DNA of 64,000 nucleotides, taken from Saccharicrinis sp965230625. GTDB lineage: Bacteria; Bacteroidota; Bacteroidia; Bacteroidales; Marinilabiliaceae. A model generated the notes under the pieces. That model was not told the origin of the DNA, searched no databases, and was given only the letters and a program-made list of their open reading frames with translations. Of the stretch, positions 8,657 to 17,073 are shown in pieces (positions within the stretch are counted from its first letter, which is position 1; each line of letters starts with the position of its first letter). Made by a program: the position numbers and the translations under genes. The DNA is taken from positions 868,001-932,000 of the forward strand of contig CBDDLL010000002.1 in the NCBI GenBank assembly GCA_965230625.1, given 5' to 3'.

Positions 8657-9412
8657 ATGAGACACAAAAGAAAACATATCATATTCACTTTGACTTTAAG
8701 CTTTGCATTATTGTTTTTTAATTCAAGTAATTGCTTTGGACAAATAAAACCTTGGACTCTGAGAGGTTGTATGAGATACTTAGATAGGCACACCAATGAC
8801 ACTATTAAATATGACTTTAAAGTATCTCCGTATAATTATTGTTATTTCAAACATGGATTTGGAATGGGGTTTCGAAATGGAATGGGATTGTGGAGACTAA
8901 ATCCATTAACTATGCACTTTAGATTAAGAGGGATTTGGCACGCAGATGATATGAGTAGCATAATAAAAAAATCATTTTACAGATATTTAAATAATGAACC
9001 TATAAAATTCAGGGAACAAAAAAAGAAATATCAAGAATATTGGGAGCAAGCAAAAAAAGATGCTAATTTGAGTGATGTATGCTATGAATTATGGGGACAA
9101 TTTGAGCCTTCAGATTCAGTTCGGAGACTTGAATATATGAAACTATTTTATGAAGGAAGGAAAGTTCTTGGCTATTTCGAAGTAATAAAAAAGACAGAAA
9201 CAAGTAGTTATATCGGAATGAACATTAATTATATTGGAGAGGTGATTTCACAATTTAATGACACCATTTCGATTAAGATTTTAAGTAGAGATAATATTAA
9301 AGATGGATTTGTTTTTTCTCAAGAACCTTTTCCAAACTATACAAAATATGTGAATATTAATGATACTATTGAAATTAATTCTTGCGATGTTTATTTAATA
9401 CCCGATGAATAA
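8657..9412 (+). CDS. Exported hypothetical protein
   Basis: A 251-residue protein with a signal peptide (a hydrophobic run including FTLTLSFALLFF, then SSNCFGQIKPW), predicted to be secreted or periplasmic; the Cys near residue 26 is not in a good lipobox. The mature part is rich in Tyr, Trp and basic residues. I recognise no family. It lies between an undefined junction (8.5-8.65 kb) and an attC-like palindrome immediately after its stop, so it is probably a cassette gene. Confidence 0.65.
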   Translation: MRHKRKHIIFTLTLSFALLFFNSSNCFGQIKPWTLRGCMRYLDRHTNDTIKYDFKVSPYNYCYFKHGFGMGFRNGMGLWRLNPLTMHFRLRGIWHADDMSSIIKKSFYRYLNNEPIKFREQKKKYQEYWEQAKKDANLSDVCYELWGQFEPSDSVRRLEYMKLFYEGRKVLGYFEVIKKTETSSYIGMNINYIGEVISQFNDTISIKILSRDNIKDGFVFSQEPFPNYTKYVNINDTIEINSCDVYLIPDE

Positions 9413-9413
9413 C

Positions 9414-9548
9414 TTTTGCTAATAATAAATATAGGTAATGCGGAGCGACTTAGTAAATATGAACATTAAAGAATTTAATAAGCTTAGTATCGGTTTGATA
9501 GTGACGTGCCTTGAAATCCAGCACTACGCATATTAGAGCCGGTATGTA
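9414..9548 (+). repeat. attC-like palindrome 4
   Basis: The left arm AATATAGGTAATGCGG pairs, with small bulges, with the right arm CCAGCACTACGCATATT. The right edge GGTATGTAT partly matches the reverse complement of AAGTACATAAC at the 3' end of the next cassette (9988), consistent with a cassette of about 9.54-10.0 kb. Confidence 0.55.
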
Positions 9549-9583
9549 TAATTGATAAGAAGATTCTTAAATGAATAAATAAA

Positions 9584-9982
9584 ATGATTGCAATTATTCC
9601 CAACGAAAACATATCAACAGGAGACTTAAAAACACTTCGACAAATTTCGAATCTATCGATTTCTGAAATTAAAGATGCTGCTCATACGCAAAAGCCAATT
9701 AAATCATTTGAGGTATTTGATAATACATGGGAAACAGATAGAATCGAACTTTCCCAATTGGCAAAAAAATATGCTGAAGTGAAAAACTTACCATATCAAT
9801 TTGCTTTAATGGAAGATTCAAAAATTGATGAGTTTTTATCTCCAGAAAATATATATGACCATTTAAAGCACTTACGTCATATCGAATTGGAAATCCAGAG
9901 AAGTACTGATCTTGAAAATAGATATATAGCAACTCCTGATGATTTCGAACCACATGACGAAGACTGGACAATTATCAAATAA
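9584..9982 (+). CDS. Hypothetical cytoplasmic protein
   Basis: A 132-residue soluble acidic protein. The N-terminal ~50 residues (LKTLRQISNLSISEIKDA, then a short helix) recall the ribosomal L7/L12 C-terminal-like fold seen in small accessory proteins, but the match is too weak to assign. The tail is acidic (PDDFEPHDEDW). It is a single-gene cassette between the palindromes at 9414 and 9991. Confidence 0.6.
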   Translation: MIAIIPNENISTGDLKTLRQISNLSISEIKDAAHTQKPIKSFEVFDNTWETDRIELSQLAKKYAEVKNLPYQFALMEDSKIDEFLSPENIYDHLKHLRHIELEIQRSTDLENRYIATPDDFEPHDEDWTIIK

Positions 9983-9990
9983 AGAAAAGT

Positions 9991-10042
9991 ACATAACAAA
10001 ACCTAAACTGCATTGAAACACAGTTTAGCCAGAACGTTTTCT
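9991..10042 (+). repeat. Short attC-like site
   Basis: A 52 bp imperfect hairpin from ACATAAC to GTTTTCT. The inner stem TAAACTG/CAGTTTA has a 10-base loop, with mispaired outer arms. It has the size and architecture of a classical short attC and is much shorter than the ~195 bp sites at 2.2 and 3.6 kb. A Rho-independent terminator is less likely because no T-tract follows. Confidence 0.5.
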
Positions 10043-10089
10043 GCAAGTGCAAAAAACTTATTATACAATGACCAAAAAAACTAAAAATA

Positions 10090-10719
10090 ATGAAAAGTAA
10101 AGCTATTATTCGACATATAATAATCATAACATTGATTGCTTTTACTTTTGAAATATCATGTAACGGACAAAATAATACCGGTATGAGAAAAAATGATACT
10201 ATAAAGGTTAGAGTCAAAATTATCAAATCACTAGCAATTGGATGGGGTGTCAAATACCAAGCAAGCATAGAAAAAATAGTTGGAGGAAATACAAAAGATT
10301 TTAATGATACGATAATATTTGGAATTACTGCCGAAAGAAATTATCAATTCTTAAAAGTCGGGGATACTTGTTTAATAACATTTCAAAATACAAAGAAAAT
10401 AAATAATAAACCGTACTTGCCTTCTATTACTGGGACTATAAGCAAGCTAAATGAAGTATGGTTGATTAAAAAAATTGAAAATATAACCTCAATCAATGAA
10501 AGAAGAATTTTTATGGGCAGTGCTATTATAAGTAATGGAAAATCTGTGTTTATTTGGGATTTCTCTGACTCACAAGCGTTTTACCTTGATGGCTTGGAAA
10601 GTTGGGATTTAAAATATTTAAATAAGAAGATAACAATTGAAGGTATACTTATAAAATATATTGATGGTGTATATACTGTACCGGTAATTAAAGATTGGAA
10701 AATATTATCCCCAAATTAA
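10090..10719 (+). CDS. Exported hypothetical protein, probable lipoprotein
   Basis: A 209-residue protein whose N-terminus (IIIITLIAFTFEISC) fits a lipoprotein signal with Cys near residue 24. The mature region is beta-rich (DTIKVRVKIIKSLAIGWGVKY; VGDTCLITFQN), suggesting OB-fold-like strands. No family recognised. A cassette gene between the short attC-like site and the nested palindromes at 10.75-10.99 kb. Confidence 0.65.
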   Translation: MKSKAIIRHIIIITLIAFTFEISCNGQNNTGMRKNDTIKVRVKIIKSLAIGWGVKYQASIEKIVGGNTKDFNDTIIFGITAERNYQFLKVGDTCLITFQNTKKINNKPYLPSITGTISKLNEVWLIKKIENITSINERRIFMGSAIISNGKSVFIWDFSDSQAFYLDGLESWDLKYLNKKITIEGILIKYIDGVYTVPVIKDWKILSPN

Positions 10720-10746
10720 TGAAAAATATGACTAGTACAGACAAGA

Positions 10747-10991
10747 GTGCACTGGCTATAAAAATAAATATAGGTTATTTGCAGATAGTGCTAAATTTGA
10801 GTGTGGTAATATTTAATAGATAGCTGTTCGATAGGTTTGTTTCAAAATGCCAAATGCACTATATTCAAACCGTCAGAGTGTCTAAAAACCGAAATGAATA
10901 CTTAGAATATTCGGATAGGTATACACATTTAAAACTAAATATTGAATTCTAAGAAGCTTAAAAATAGTTTTTAGACAGACTGCCGTTGGCA
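10747..10991 (+). repeat. Nested palindromes forming an attC-like cassette end
   Basis: Two overlapping inverted repeats. GCAGATAGTGC (10791) faces GCACTATATTC (10857). CAGAGTGTCTAAAAACCG (10873) faces TAGTTTTTAGACAGACTG (10965), matching at most positions. The right edge is GTTGGCAAACATTA, which opens the TraB-family cassette. This fills most of the 318 bp gap between genes. Confidence 0.5.
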
Positions 10992-11037
10992 AACATTAAA
11001 AAAATGAGCAACCTTGCGTTTTAATTGATTATACTTT

Positions 11038-12090
11038 ATGAAAAAAATTCAACTATTTATAGTGTTTCTATCTTTTCTTGGATGTAGTATGCAACAAAGA
11101 CAAGAATCATTATCCCAATCTGGCTTATTATGGAAAATAACAGGAAATGGTCTTAGTTCACCATCTTACTTATTTGGAACAGTGCATACACCAGAGGCAA
11201 TCAAGATTATTGATTCCATACCAGCATTTAAATCTGTTTTTACATCTACACATCAATTCGTTTGCGAAATATTACCGGATTCCTCAAATGAGACAAATCC
11301 GTTTACCAAAAAACATTCAGATAAAACCTTGAGTTTTTTAAAACCATGGCCTGTAACGGATTCAACTTATGCTAATTTATTAACTGACATGCAACGAAGT
11401 ATATTTGATTCAGCTTGTAAAGCAAATAAGAAGATTAATTTAATAGAATGGGGAAATTTGCGACCATTTAAGGCAATAAATTTCATACAAACTATTGAGC
11501 GTATCAATGGGCATAAGCGTAGACCAAATAAGGTTATTGCCAATTCATTACCTGACCCGTATAACGATTCATTGAAAATATACTTTCTCGATTATTATCT
11601 TTTAAATCAGGCTAAATCGCATAAAATGGAGACCTTTGGGCTCGAAACAATTGAGGAACGCCAAATCATTTATAATTCAATTCCACAATATATTCCTCAA
11701 CTAAGTTATAGAACGGAGATGGATTTATTCATTTATTACCTCGAAAATTATAAAAAAATAGACTCGCTAAATAATGAATATAAAAGTAAGTTAATGTCGC
11801 AATATTTTAATCAAAAACTGGATAGTATGACTATACAGAAGAGAGGAATTAATACTAATATAGAATTGGTTAATTGGTGGCTTGAATATGATGATTCAGA
11901 AATTATGCAAGATTTTCTCATAGATAAACGGAACGAACTATGGATGCAACGTATTCCAAAATTCATACAAAATAAATCAAGCTTTATTGCTGTTGGAGCA
12001 GGACATTTAGGTGGAGAAAAAGGATTAATTAATCAATTGCGAAAATTAAATTATACTGTTGTTTCAATAGAAAAGACAATAAATAATTAA
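11038..12090 (+). CDS. TraB/GumN-family lipoprotein
   Basis: A 350-residue protein with a lipoprotein signal (FIVFLSFLGC). It carries the hallmarks of the TraB/GumN (TIKI-like) superfamily: LLWKITGNG and SYLFGTVH near the N-terminus and AVGAGHLGGEKGLI near the C-terminus. Conserved Glu and His residues in these motifs are thought to bind metal; TIKI relatives are metalloproteases, but bacterial members are mostly uncharacterised. It is the single gene of a cassette from GTTGGCAAACATTA (10985) to TAATGTTTGCTAAT (12091), complementary at 12 of 14 positions. Confidence 0.85.
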   Translation: MKKIQLFIVFLSFLGCSMQQRQESLSQSGLLWKITGNGLSSPSYLFGTVHTPEAIKIIDSIPAFKSVFTSTHQFVCEILPDSSNETNPFTKKHSDKTLSFLKPWPVTDSTYANLLTDMQRSIFDSACKANKKINLIEWGNLRPFKAINFIQTIERINGHKRRPNKVIANSLPDPYNDSLKIYFLDYYLLNQAKSHKMETFGLETIEERQIIYNSIPQYIPQLSYRTEMDLFIYYLENYKKIDSLNNEYKSKLMSQYFNQKLDSMTIQKRGINTNIELVNWWLEYDDSEIMQDFLIDKRNELWMQRIPKFIQNKSSFIAVGAGHLGGEKGLINQLRKLNYTVVSIEKTINN

Positions 12091-12101
12091 TAATGTTTGC
12101 T

Positions 12102-12393
12102 AATAAATAGGACTATGAGCGGTCTGTAAGACCAAGCGTGGTAGTCCGTGTTAGACTGCATCCCGGTTTCTATTTAACCTATGTACTTATCGACGCTTTT
12201 TTATATTCTGAAGTAGGTAGGAGGTGTTGTAAAGTGCTCTAAAAGAATTGTAAATATAAGGTAGAAAAAGGAAGAGATCAAGTGCTTTTTGCGAAGATAG
12301 GGTACTGTATTTTCTTAGAGCGAAGGTGATTGGATATAAAAAGCAGATTAAATATATTTTGTTGTTTGTTCTGGAAAAGTACATTTGCTACAT
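12102..12393 (+). repeat. Composite repeat, copy 2 (intact)
   Basis: An uninterrupted copy of the element at 4637-4927. The junction TTTCTATTTAACCTATG is the empty version of the site occupied by the IS in copy 3. Identity with copy 3 continues to about 12425 through a CTATCCCGGAGGGATTTAG hairpin. An outward promoter TTTTG-N18-TACATTTG ends at 12387, followed by a second TACATTTG. Confidence 0.8.
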
Positions 12394-12755
12394 TTGACCA
12401 AAGCTATCCCGGAGGGATTTAGTTCGACAGCCTGTAATATTTAATGGTAAGGTGTTAGTGTTTTGGTAGGTTTGCATCCCGCATGTTGTCTTTGTCTGGA
12501 GGACAAAGACGCTGTCCGCAGAATCTGCCACTTAAATATATAGGTAAACGTTAACTATCGATCCGCTATTGTGATAAATATGTCTTATTTGACATATATA
12601 AAAAGTCTCACGAAACGCGAATATCTGCAACAAATAAAAGTCCACTTGATGAATTATTTGCTTATAATATTTGGCTATTTTGGATCCACAAAATCATAGG
12701 TGTAAATTGGGTACAAATGAAAAATAAAACCAATAGATATTGGTATTACAGAAAA
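12394..12755 (+). other. Intergenic segment with repeat-family C sequence
   Basis: No gene found. It includes TTTGCATCCCGC and AATCTGCCACTTAAATATAT, shared with cassette-end-like elements at 22.96 and 59.63 kb, and the hairpin TTGTCTTTGTCTGGAGGAC. It ends at GTTAGGCAC, the opening of the next cassette. The final ~100 bp (12600-12750) shows nothing recognisable. Confidence 0.4.
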
Positions 12756-12831
12756 GTTAGGCACAAGCAACGCAACCATAAGACAGAAAGTACCATCTTA
12801 ATAAATGACAATAATCCTAAAACAGTAAAAA

Positions 12832-13356
12832 ATGAGACAAAAAATCTTCACTTACACAATTATCGGTATTTTGAGTGTTCTTACATTCGGATGCGAAAAA
12901 GAAGAAGTTAATTCAGGCGGCAAAATAGAATTATTTTTGTTAGACTCGTATTCAAAGATTGAGAATTCATTTCAAATTGATGAAGCAACAGTTAAGACTA
13001 AAACCTCCCCATTAATAAGCTACTCGGATTTTATCTCTTATGATTCAAATAATTACGAATTTCAAATTACTGACAAAGCTAAAAATGCTATTGATGAAGT
13101 AGAACACTCTGTTCATGGAGTTGCATTTGCGGTAAAAGCTAATGGGATACTTATTTATTCTGGATATTTTTGGCCTAGCTATTCTTCAGCAAGTTGTGAT
13201 TGGGTTGTTATAGACCCTATGATGACAAGCATTGATAATAAAATCAAAGTTAGTTTAGGCTACCCTGGACTTATTCAAGGACAAGTAATTCCAGACAACC
13301 GAAATGACAGTCGAATTATCGAGATATTTGAAAGAGATAATAAACTGGTTAAATAA
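12832..13356 (+). CDS. Small lipoprotein, unknown function
   Basis: A 174-residue protein with a clear lipoprotein signal (FTYTIIGILSVLTFGC, then EKEE). The mature part has no recognised domain. Its cassette opens with GTTAGGCAC (12756), identical over 9 bp to the opening of the vWA cassette at 2400, and closes with GCGCCTAA (13362). The composite repeat follows directly. Confidence 0.7.
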   Translation: MRQKIFTYTIIGILSVLTFGCEKEEVNSGGKIELFLLDSYSKIENSFQIDEATVKTKTSPLISYSDFISYDSNNYEFQITDKAKNAIDEVEHSVHGVAFAVKANGILIYSGYFWPSYSSASCDWVVIDPMMTSIDNKIKVSLGYPGLIQGQVIPDNRNDSRIIEIFERDNKLVK

Positions 13357-13367
13357 TGCCAGCGCCT

Positions 13368-13442
13368 AATAAATAGGACTATGAGCGATCTGTAAAACCA
13401 AGTGTGGTAGTCCGTGTTGGACTACATCCCAGTTTCTATTTA
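13368..13442 (+). repeat. Composite repeat copy 3, left part (split by IS)
   Basis: Left 75 bp of the composite repeat, ending in TATTTA, the target duplicated by the IS. Copies 1 and 2 continue here directly into the promoter element. Confidence 0.8.
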
Positions 13443-15275
13443 GTGCTACTAAGAAAATTAATAAGCTATTATAATTCAACGCACTATTGTTGAAAAGTTG
13501 TTTGAATCTATATGGCCTTTGGGTTGTGTATTTAAATTATAATGCAGAAATTCAGGTTGTTAGTAATTTGAGATTCGCATAATTTAGTACAAATGTCCCA
13601 AGAGGTTCTAATATGAGAAATAGATTCACACAACAATTATCAATTGGTCAAAAGCCCATTGAAGAAACCTGGATTAATCCCAAGAGTAAAAATGCAATAG
13701 ATGAATTACTGGCAGCGCTAAAAGAAATATACTGCACTCCTGAATATAACGAGAAGATATTCAGTATACTTGATAATTATATCATGTCGGGGAAGAAAAA
13801 CACAGGGAGAAAAGGTTTAGATCTGTGGATTGTTTTTGTGTTGGCGCAGTTGCGCTTATGCCTTAATATCAGCTACGAAATGGTTCATAACCTGGCAAAC
13901 AACCACCATGCTTTGCGCAACCTGATGGGTGTTGAACGTGATTTTGGTTATGATAGAGTAGAATTCGAGTACCAAAATATTTATGACAATGTTTCCGCAC
14001 TAAGTGACCAGATGATCATTGAGCTGAATGCCGTAATACTGGAATTCGGGCACAAGGAAGTATTTAAAAAAAAAGAAAAAACAGCATTGCGCTTAAAGTC
14101 CGATAGTTTTGTGGTAGAGAGCAATGTGCATTTCCCAACGGACTACAATCTGTTATGGGACTGTGCCAGAAAATGCCTTGATGCAGTATCCTGTTTTTTG
14201 GATAAATATGATACAGACACCATCCCGCAGTGGCGCAAGTTGCCCAATTGGAGATATGAGATTAAAGGGTTGATGCGCGAATTGGGCAAAGCATCTGCCA
14301 GCGGTGGTAAAAACAAGCAGGAAAGGATGGTTTATGCCACAAAAAGATACTTGGCAAAAGCCAAGGCATTAATGAAAAAACTCAACAGTAGTCTGCCCGG
14401 TTTTCCGCAAAATGACATGCAGGATCTTACGCTCGTAATAACCTTGGAACACTTTACTATGTTGATGAACAAACATATCGACCTGGTTGATAGACGTATT
14501 CTAAAAGGAGAAACAATACCGCACGAAGAAAAAATGTTTTCGGTGTTTGAAACCTATACCGAATGGGTAAAGAAAGGTAAATCACGCCCTAATGTTGAAT
14601 TGGGCAAGAAACTATTAATAACTACCGACCAATATAACCTAATTGTTGATTACCAGGTTTTAAATGACCAACAGGATAGGGATGTTGTCATTGAGCTTGC
14701 AGACAGGATTTTAGCAAAGAACAACGTAGCATCATGGAGTTTTGATAAAGGATTTTGGGCGAAAGAAAATAAGGAACTCCTACAGTTAGAGGTTCAAAAA
14801 GTCGTTTTACCCAAACTAGGCAAGCTTACTAAAACCGAAAAACAAGAAGAGAACAGCCGCTCCTTTAAAAGGTTGAAAAATAGGCACTGTGCAATAGAAT
14901 CTAATATCAACGAGTTAGAAAACAGGGGGCTTGATCGCTGCCCTGATCGGGGAATATTGCATTTTAACAGATATGTAAGTCTGGGCGTGAGTGCATACAA
15001 CCTGAAGAAAATAGGGAGACAAATACTCAAGCTACAAAAAAGTGAGCAGTCAATAAAGGCTGCAGCTTAATAAAGGCAAACCACAATATTATTTCAATGG
15101 GGATGGTATGCTCAAAATCGTAAAAAATGAATATAATAAATATATACTTTAAGAGAATAGCACCATAATTTTATAAAAAATGATCAGCGAGAGGACTAAA
15201 CAAGCCCATTTAGATATTAATTTGATATGAGCTCCTATCATTTTATTTAAAAATGACTTGTTTTCTTAGATTTAC
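13443..15275 (+). mobile_element. Complete ISNCY/IS1202-like insertion sequence
   Basis: The left end GTGCTACTAAGAAAA and the inverted right end GTAAATCTAAGAAAA match at 11 of 15 positions, including CTAAGAAAA. The 1833 bp element is bounded by the 6 bp direct repeat TATTTA (13437-13442 and 15276-15281), present only once in the uninterrupted composite repeats at 4.7 and 12.2 kb. It contains one transposase gene and ~200 bp non-coding on the right. It appears intact. Confidence 0.85.
13613..15070 (+). CDS. ISNCY (IS1202-group) family transposase
   Basis: A 485-residue transposase of the ISNCY type common in Bacteroidota. It starts MRNRFTQQLSIGQKPIEE; the N-terminal part is a helical DNA-binding region (NISYEMVHNLANNH, LRNLMG). 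Candidate DDE residues lie in the C-terminal half: Asp in LLITTDQYN, Asp in SFDKGFWAKEN, and a Glu in RHCAIESNINELENRG. It moves the IS by cut-and-paste or copy-based DNA strand transfer. The frame is intact, so the element may still be active. Base composition is noticeably less AT-rich than the neighbouring cassettes, in line with transfer from elsewhere. Confidence 0.85.
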   Translation: MRNRFTQQLSIGQKPIEETWINPKSKNAIDELLAALKEIYCTPEYNEKIFSILDNYIMSGKKNTGRKGLDLWIVFVLAQLRLCLNISYEMVHNLANNHHALRNLMGVERDFGYDRVEFEYQNIYDNVSALSDQMIIELNAVILEFGHKEVFKKKEKTALRLKSDSFVVESNVHFPTDYNLLWDCARKCLDAVSCFLDKYDTDTIPQWRKLPNWRYEIKGLMRELGKASASGGKNKQERMVYATKRYLAKAKALMKKLNSSLPGFPQNDMQDLTLVITLEHFTMLMNKHIDLVDRRILKGETIPHEEKMFSVFETYTEWVKKGKSRPNVELGKKLLITTDQYNLIVDYQVLNDQQDRDVVIELADRILAKNNVASWSFDKGFWAKENKELLQLEVQKVVLPKLGKLTKTEKQEENSRSFKRLKNRHCAIESNINELENRGLDRCPDRGILHFNRYVSLGVSAYNLKKIGRQILKLQKSEQSIKAAA

Positions 15276-15499
15276 TATTTAACCTATGTACTTATCGACG
15301 CTTTTTTTATATTCTGAAGTAGGTAGAAGGTGTTGTAAAGTGCTCTAAAAGAATTATAAACATAAGGTAGAAAAAGAAAGAGATCAAGTGCTTTTTGCGA
15401 AGATAGGGTACTATATTTTTTTAGAGCAAAGGTGATTGGATATAGATAGCAGATTAAATACATTTTGTTGTTTGTTCTGGAAAAGTACATTTGCTACAT
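15276..15499 (+). repeat. Composite repeat copy 3, right part
   Basis: Right part of the split composite repeat, including the promoter-like TTTTG-N18-TACATTTG (to 15493) and a second TACATTTG just after. Identity with copy 2 extends to about 15531. It reads toward hemB. Confidence 0.8.
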
Positions 15500-15591
15500 T
15501 TGACCAAAGCTATCCCGGAGGGATTTAGTTCAACACACTGCTAAAAGCATATTGAGTCAATATTTTTTAAGAAGCATGGGATAATCGAATA

Positions 15592-15705
15592 CCGCCAAAT
15601 CTAAGATTTGGCTTTTAATATTAAAAGATAAAAACAAATACAACGTTTGGTTTTAGTAAGCTTGAATCAAGTTGGAATTAAATCCCACTTACGTTTCATA
15701 GCTGA
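15592..15705 (+). repeat. attC-like remnant at array end
   Basis: CCGCCAAATCTAAGATTTGG and CACTTACGTTTC match the interior and right arm of the attC-like sites at 2.2 and 3.6 kb, but the left arm is missing. It is probably the decayed last site of the array. hemB starts 16 bp downstream. Confidence 0.5.
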
Positions 15706-15721
15706 AAAATAATAAAAATTA

Positions 15722-16711
15722 ATGCAGATGTTAAAGAGACCAAGAAGAATTAGAAATACTGCAGCCATTAGAGACATGGTTCGCGAGACTAGATTAGATA
15801 TTGCCCAGTTAGTATATCCTTTGTTTATTGTTGATGGTATTGGTATTCAAGATGAAGTAGAATCTATGCCTGGAAATTATAGGTGGTCATTAGATTTGCT
15901 CCTAAAGGAAATAGAATCATGTATTGAATTAGGTATTCAGCAGTACATTCTGTTTCCTGCTGTAGAAGAACAATTAAAAGACAGTACTGCTTCTTATAGT
16001 TATTCAGATGAAAACTTCTATTTACATGCCATTACTAAGATTAAGACCACATTCCCACAAATCACTTTAATTTCAGATGTTGCGATGGACCCATATTCAT
16101 CAGATGGACATGACGGCTTTGTGGAAAATGGTGAGATTATTAATGATACCACATTACCTATTTTGGCTAAAATGGCGATAGCTCAGGCACAAGCCGGAGT
16201 GGATATTATTGGACCTTCTGATATGATGGATGGAAGAGTAGCTTACCTGAGGAAAGAGTTAGATAAAGCAGGTTTTATGGATACAGGTATTATGTCTTAC
16301 ACTGCTAAATACGCATCTGCATTTTATGGACCTTTTAGAGATGCTTTAGATTCTGCACCCAAAGCAGGAGATAAGAAAACCTACCAAATGGATCCTGCCA
16401 ATAAGCGGGAAGCACTAAAAGAGGCTGAGTTAGACATAATAGAAGGAGCTGATATTTTGATGGTAAAACCTGCAACACTATATTTAGATGTAATCCAATT
16501 ACTTAAACAGAATTGCGATTTACCTATTGCTGCGTATAATGTAAGTGGGGAGTGCTCTATGTTAATGGCAGCCAGCCAGAAAGGTTATTTGAATTATGAA
16601 GAAGCAATGCAAGAGATGTTGATTAGTATAGCAAGAGCTGGAGCAGACATCATTTTAACTTATTTTGCAAAAGATTATGCTAAATTTCTTAATAACCTAA
16701 GTTCGACATAA
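15722..16711 (+). CDS. hemB: Delta-aminolevulinic acid dehydratase (porphobilinogen synthase)
   Basis: Condenses two 5-aminolevulinate molecules to porphobilinogen in cytoplasmic haem and corrinoid synthesis. The 329-residue length is normal. The Schiff-base lysines are in SYTAKYASAFYGPFRDA and ILMVKPATLYLDVI. The metal-site loop reads DVAMDPYSSDGHDG, the Asp-rich Mg-type variant rather than the Cys-rich Zn type. An ATG at 15728 (MLKRPRRIRNTAAIRDMVRE) is an equally good start. This is a core gene and marks the right edge of the cassette array; it may gain a promoter from the repeat at 15.49 kb. Confidence 0.95.
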   Translation: MQMLKRPRRIRNTAAIRDMVRETRLDIAQLVYPLFIVDGIGIQDEVESMPGNYRWSLDLLLKEIESCIELGIQQYILFPAVEEQLKDSTASYSYSDENFYLHAITKIKTTFPQITLISDVAMDPYSSDGHDGFVENGEIINDTTLPILAKMAIAQAQAGVDIIGPSDMMDGRVAYLRKELDKAGFMDTGIMSYTAKYASAFYGPFRDALDSAPKAGDKKTYQMDPANKREALKEAELDIIEGADILMVKPATLYLDVIQLLKQNCDLPIAAYNVSGECSMLMAASQKGYLNYEEAMQEMLISIARAGADIILTYFAKDYAKFLNNLSST

Positions 16712-17002
16712 AATTATTAGCTTAGATCGCTTATAAATATTGAGTTTCAAGGAATACTTGTGAAAGCATAGCGAGTTATGATGAACAAATAAGACGAAAA
16801 AATTGATGTTTATATGCGATTTTATTAGGCTTTTCATTAAAACACTAATCTACGTCGTTAAATTTTTCGAGCTAGCTCGCTAGCCCTGCAAAATTTGCCA
16901 TAATCAGTATTTTAATGAAATCTAAGCTGCATAATTTTAATCTAACTCAGGTTAATAAAGAGCCTCTACCATTGCTTTAAAGCAATGGCCATACAGTTTT
17001 CT
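16712..17002 (+). other. Intergenic region after hemB
   Basis: No gene seen. A perfect 20 bp palindrome CCATTGCTTTAAAGCAATGG lies at 16969-16988, and a weaker AT-rich repeat around 16860-16890 includes AGCTAGCTCGCTAG. The palindrome may help terminate hemB but has no T-tract. Confidence 0.4.
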
Positions 17003-17040
17003 AAAAAAAAGACCATCTCACTTGAGACGGTCTCTTTTAA
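17003..17040 (-). terminator. Bidirectional Rho-independent terminator
   Basis: The stem AGACCATCTCA/TGAGACGGTCT has a tight loop, an A8 run on its left and a T-rich run on its right. It can serve the minus-strand lipoprotein operon ending at 17074 and hemB from the other side. Confidence 0.75.
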
Positions 17041-17073
17041 TTTTGTTGTTATAAAGTATTAAAGTCTTTTGTG

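Larger units (their letters stand above)
958..15705 (+). mobile_element. Integron-like gene-cassette array (integrase not in window)
   Basis: Single-gene units alternate with imperfect palindromes. The bases opening a cassette are complementary to those just before the palindrome at its own 3' end: GTTATGCTTC (1144) with GAAGCATAAC (2208); GTTAGGCAC (2400) with GTGCCTAAC (3614); TTGTAGGTA (3806) with TACCTACAA (4630); GTTGGCAAACATTA (10985) with TAATGTTTGCTAAT (12091); TTAGGCAC (12757) with GCGCCTAA (13362). In integrons this pairing arises because both halves come from one attC site in the circular cassette. Most cassette genes are on the plus strand and are hypothetical or exported. The array is interrupted by a defence-type segment (5.0-8.5 kb) and an IS (13.4-15.3 kb), and ends in an attC-like remnant just before hemB. 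No tyrosine recombinase is encoded in the window. The integron assignment is inference. Confidence 0.7.

Noticed and set aside
9991..10042. Simple Rho-independent terminator
   Set aside because: The stem is followed by CTGCAAGTGC rather than a T-run, and the outer arms fit cassette cores better.
12717..12911. 64-codon frame before the small lipoprotein gene
   Set aside because: It overlaps the lipoprotein signal peptide in another frame; the lipoprotein is the convincing gene.
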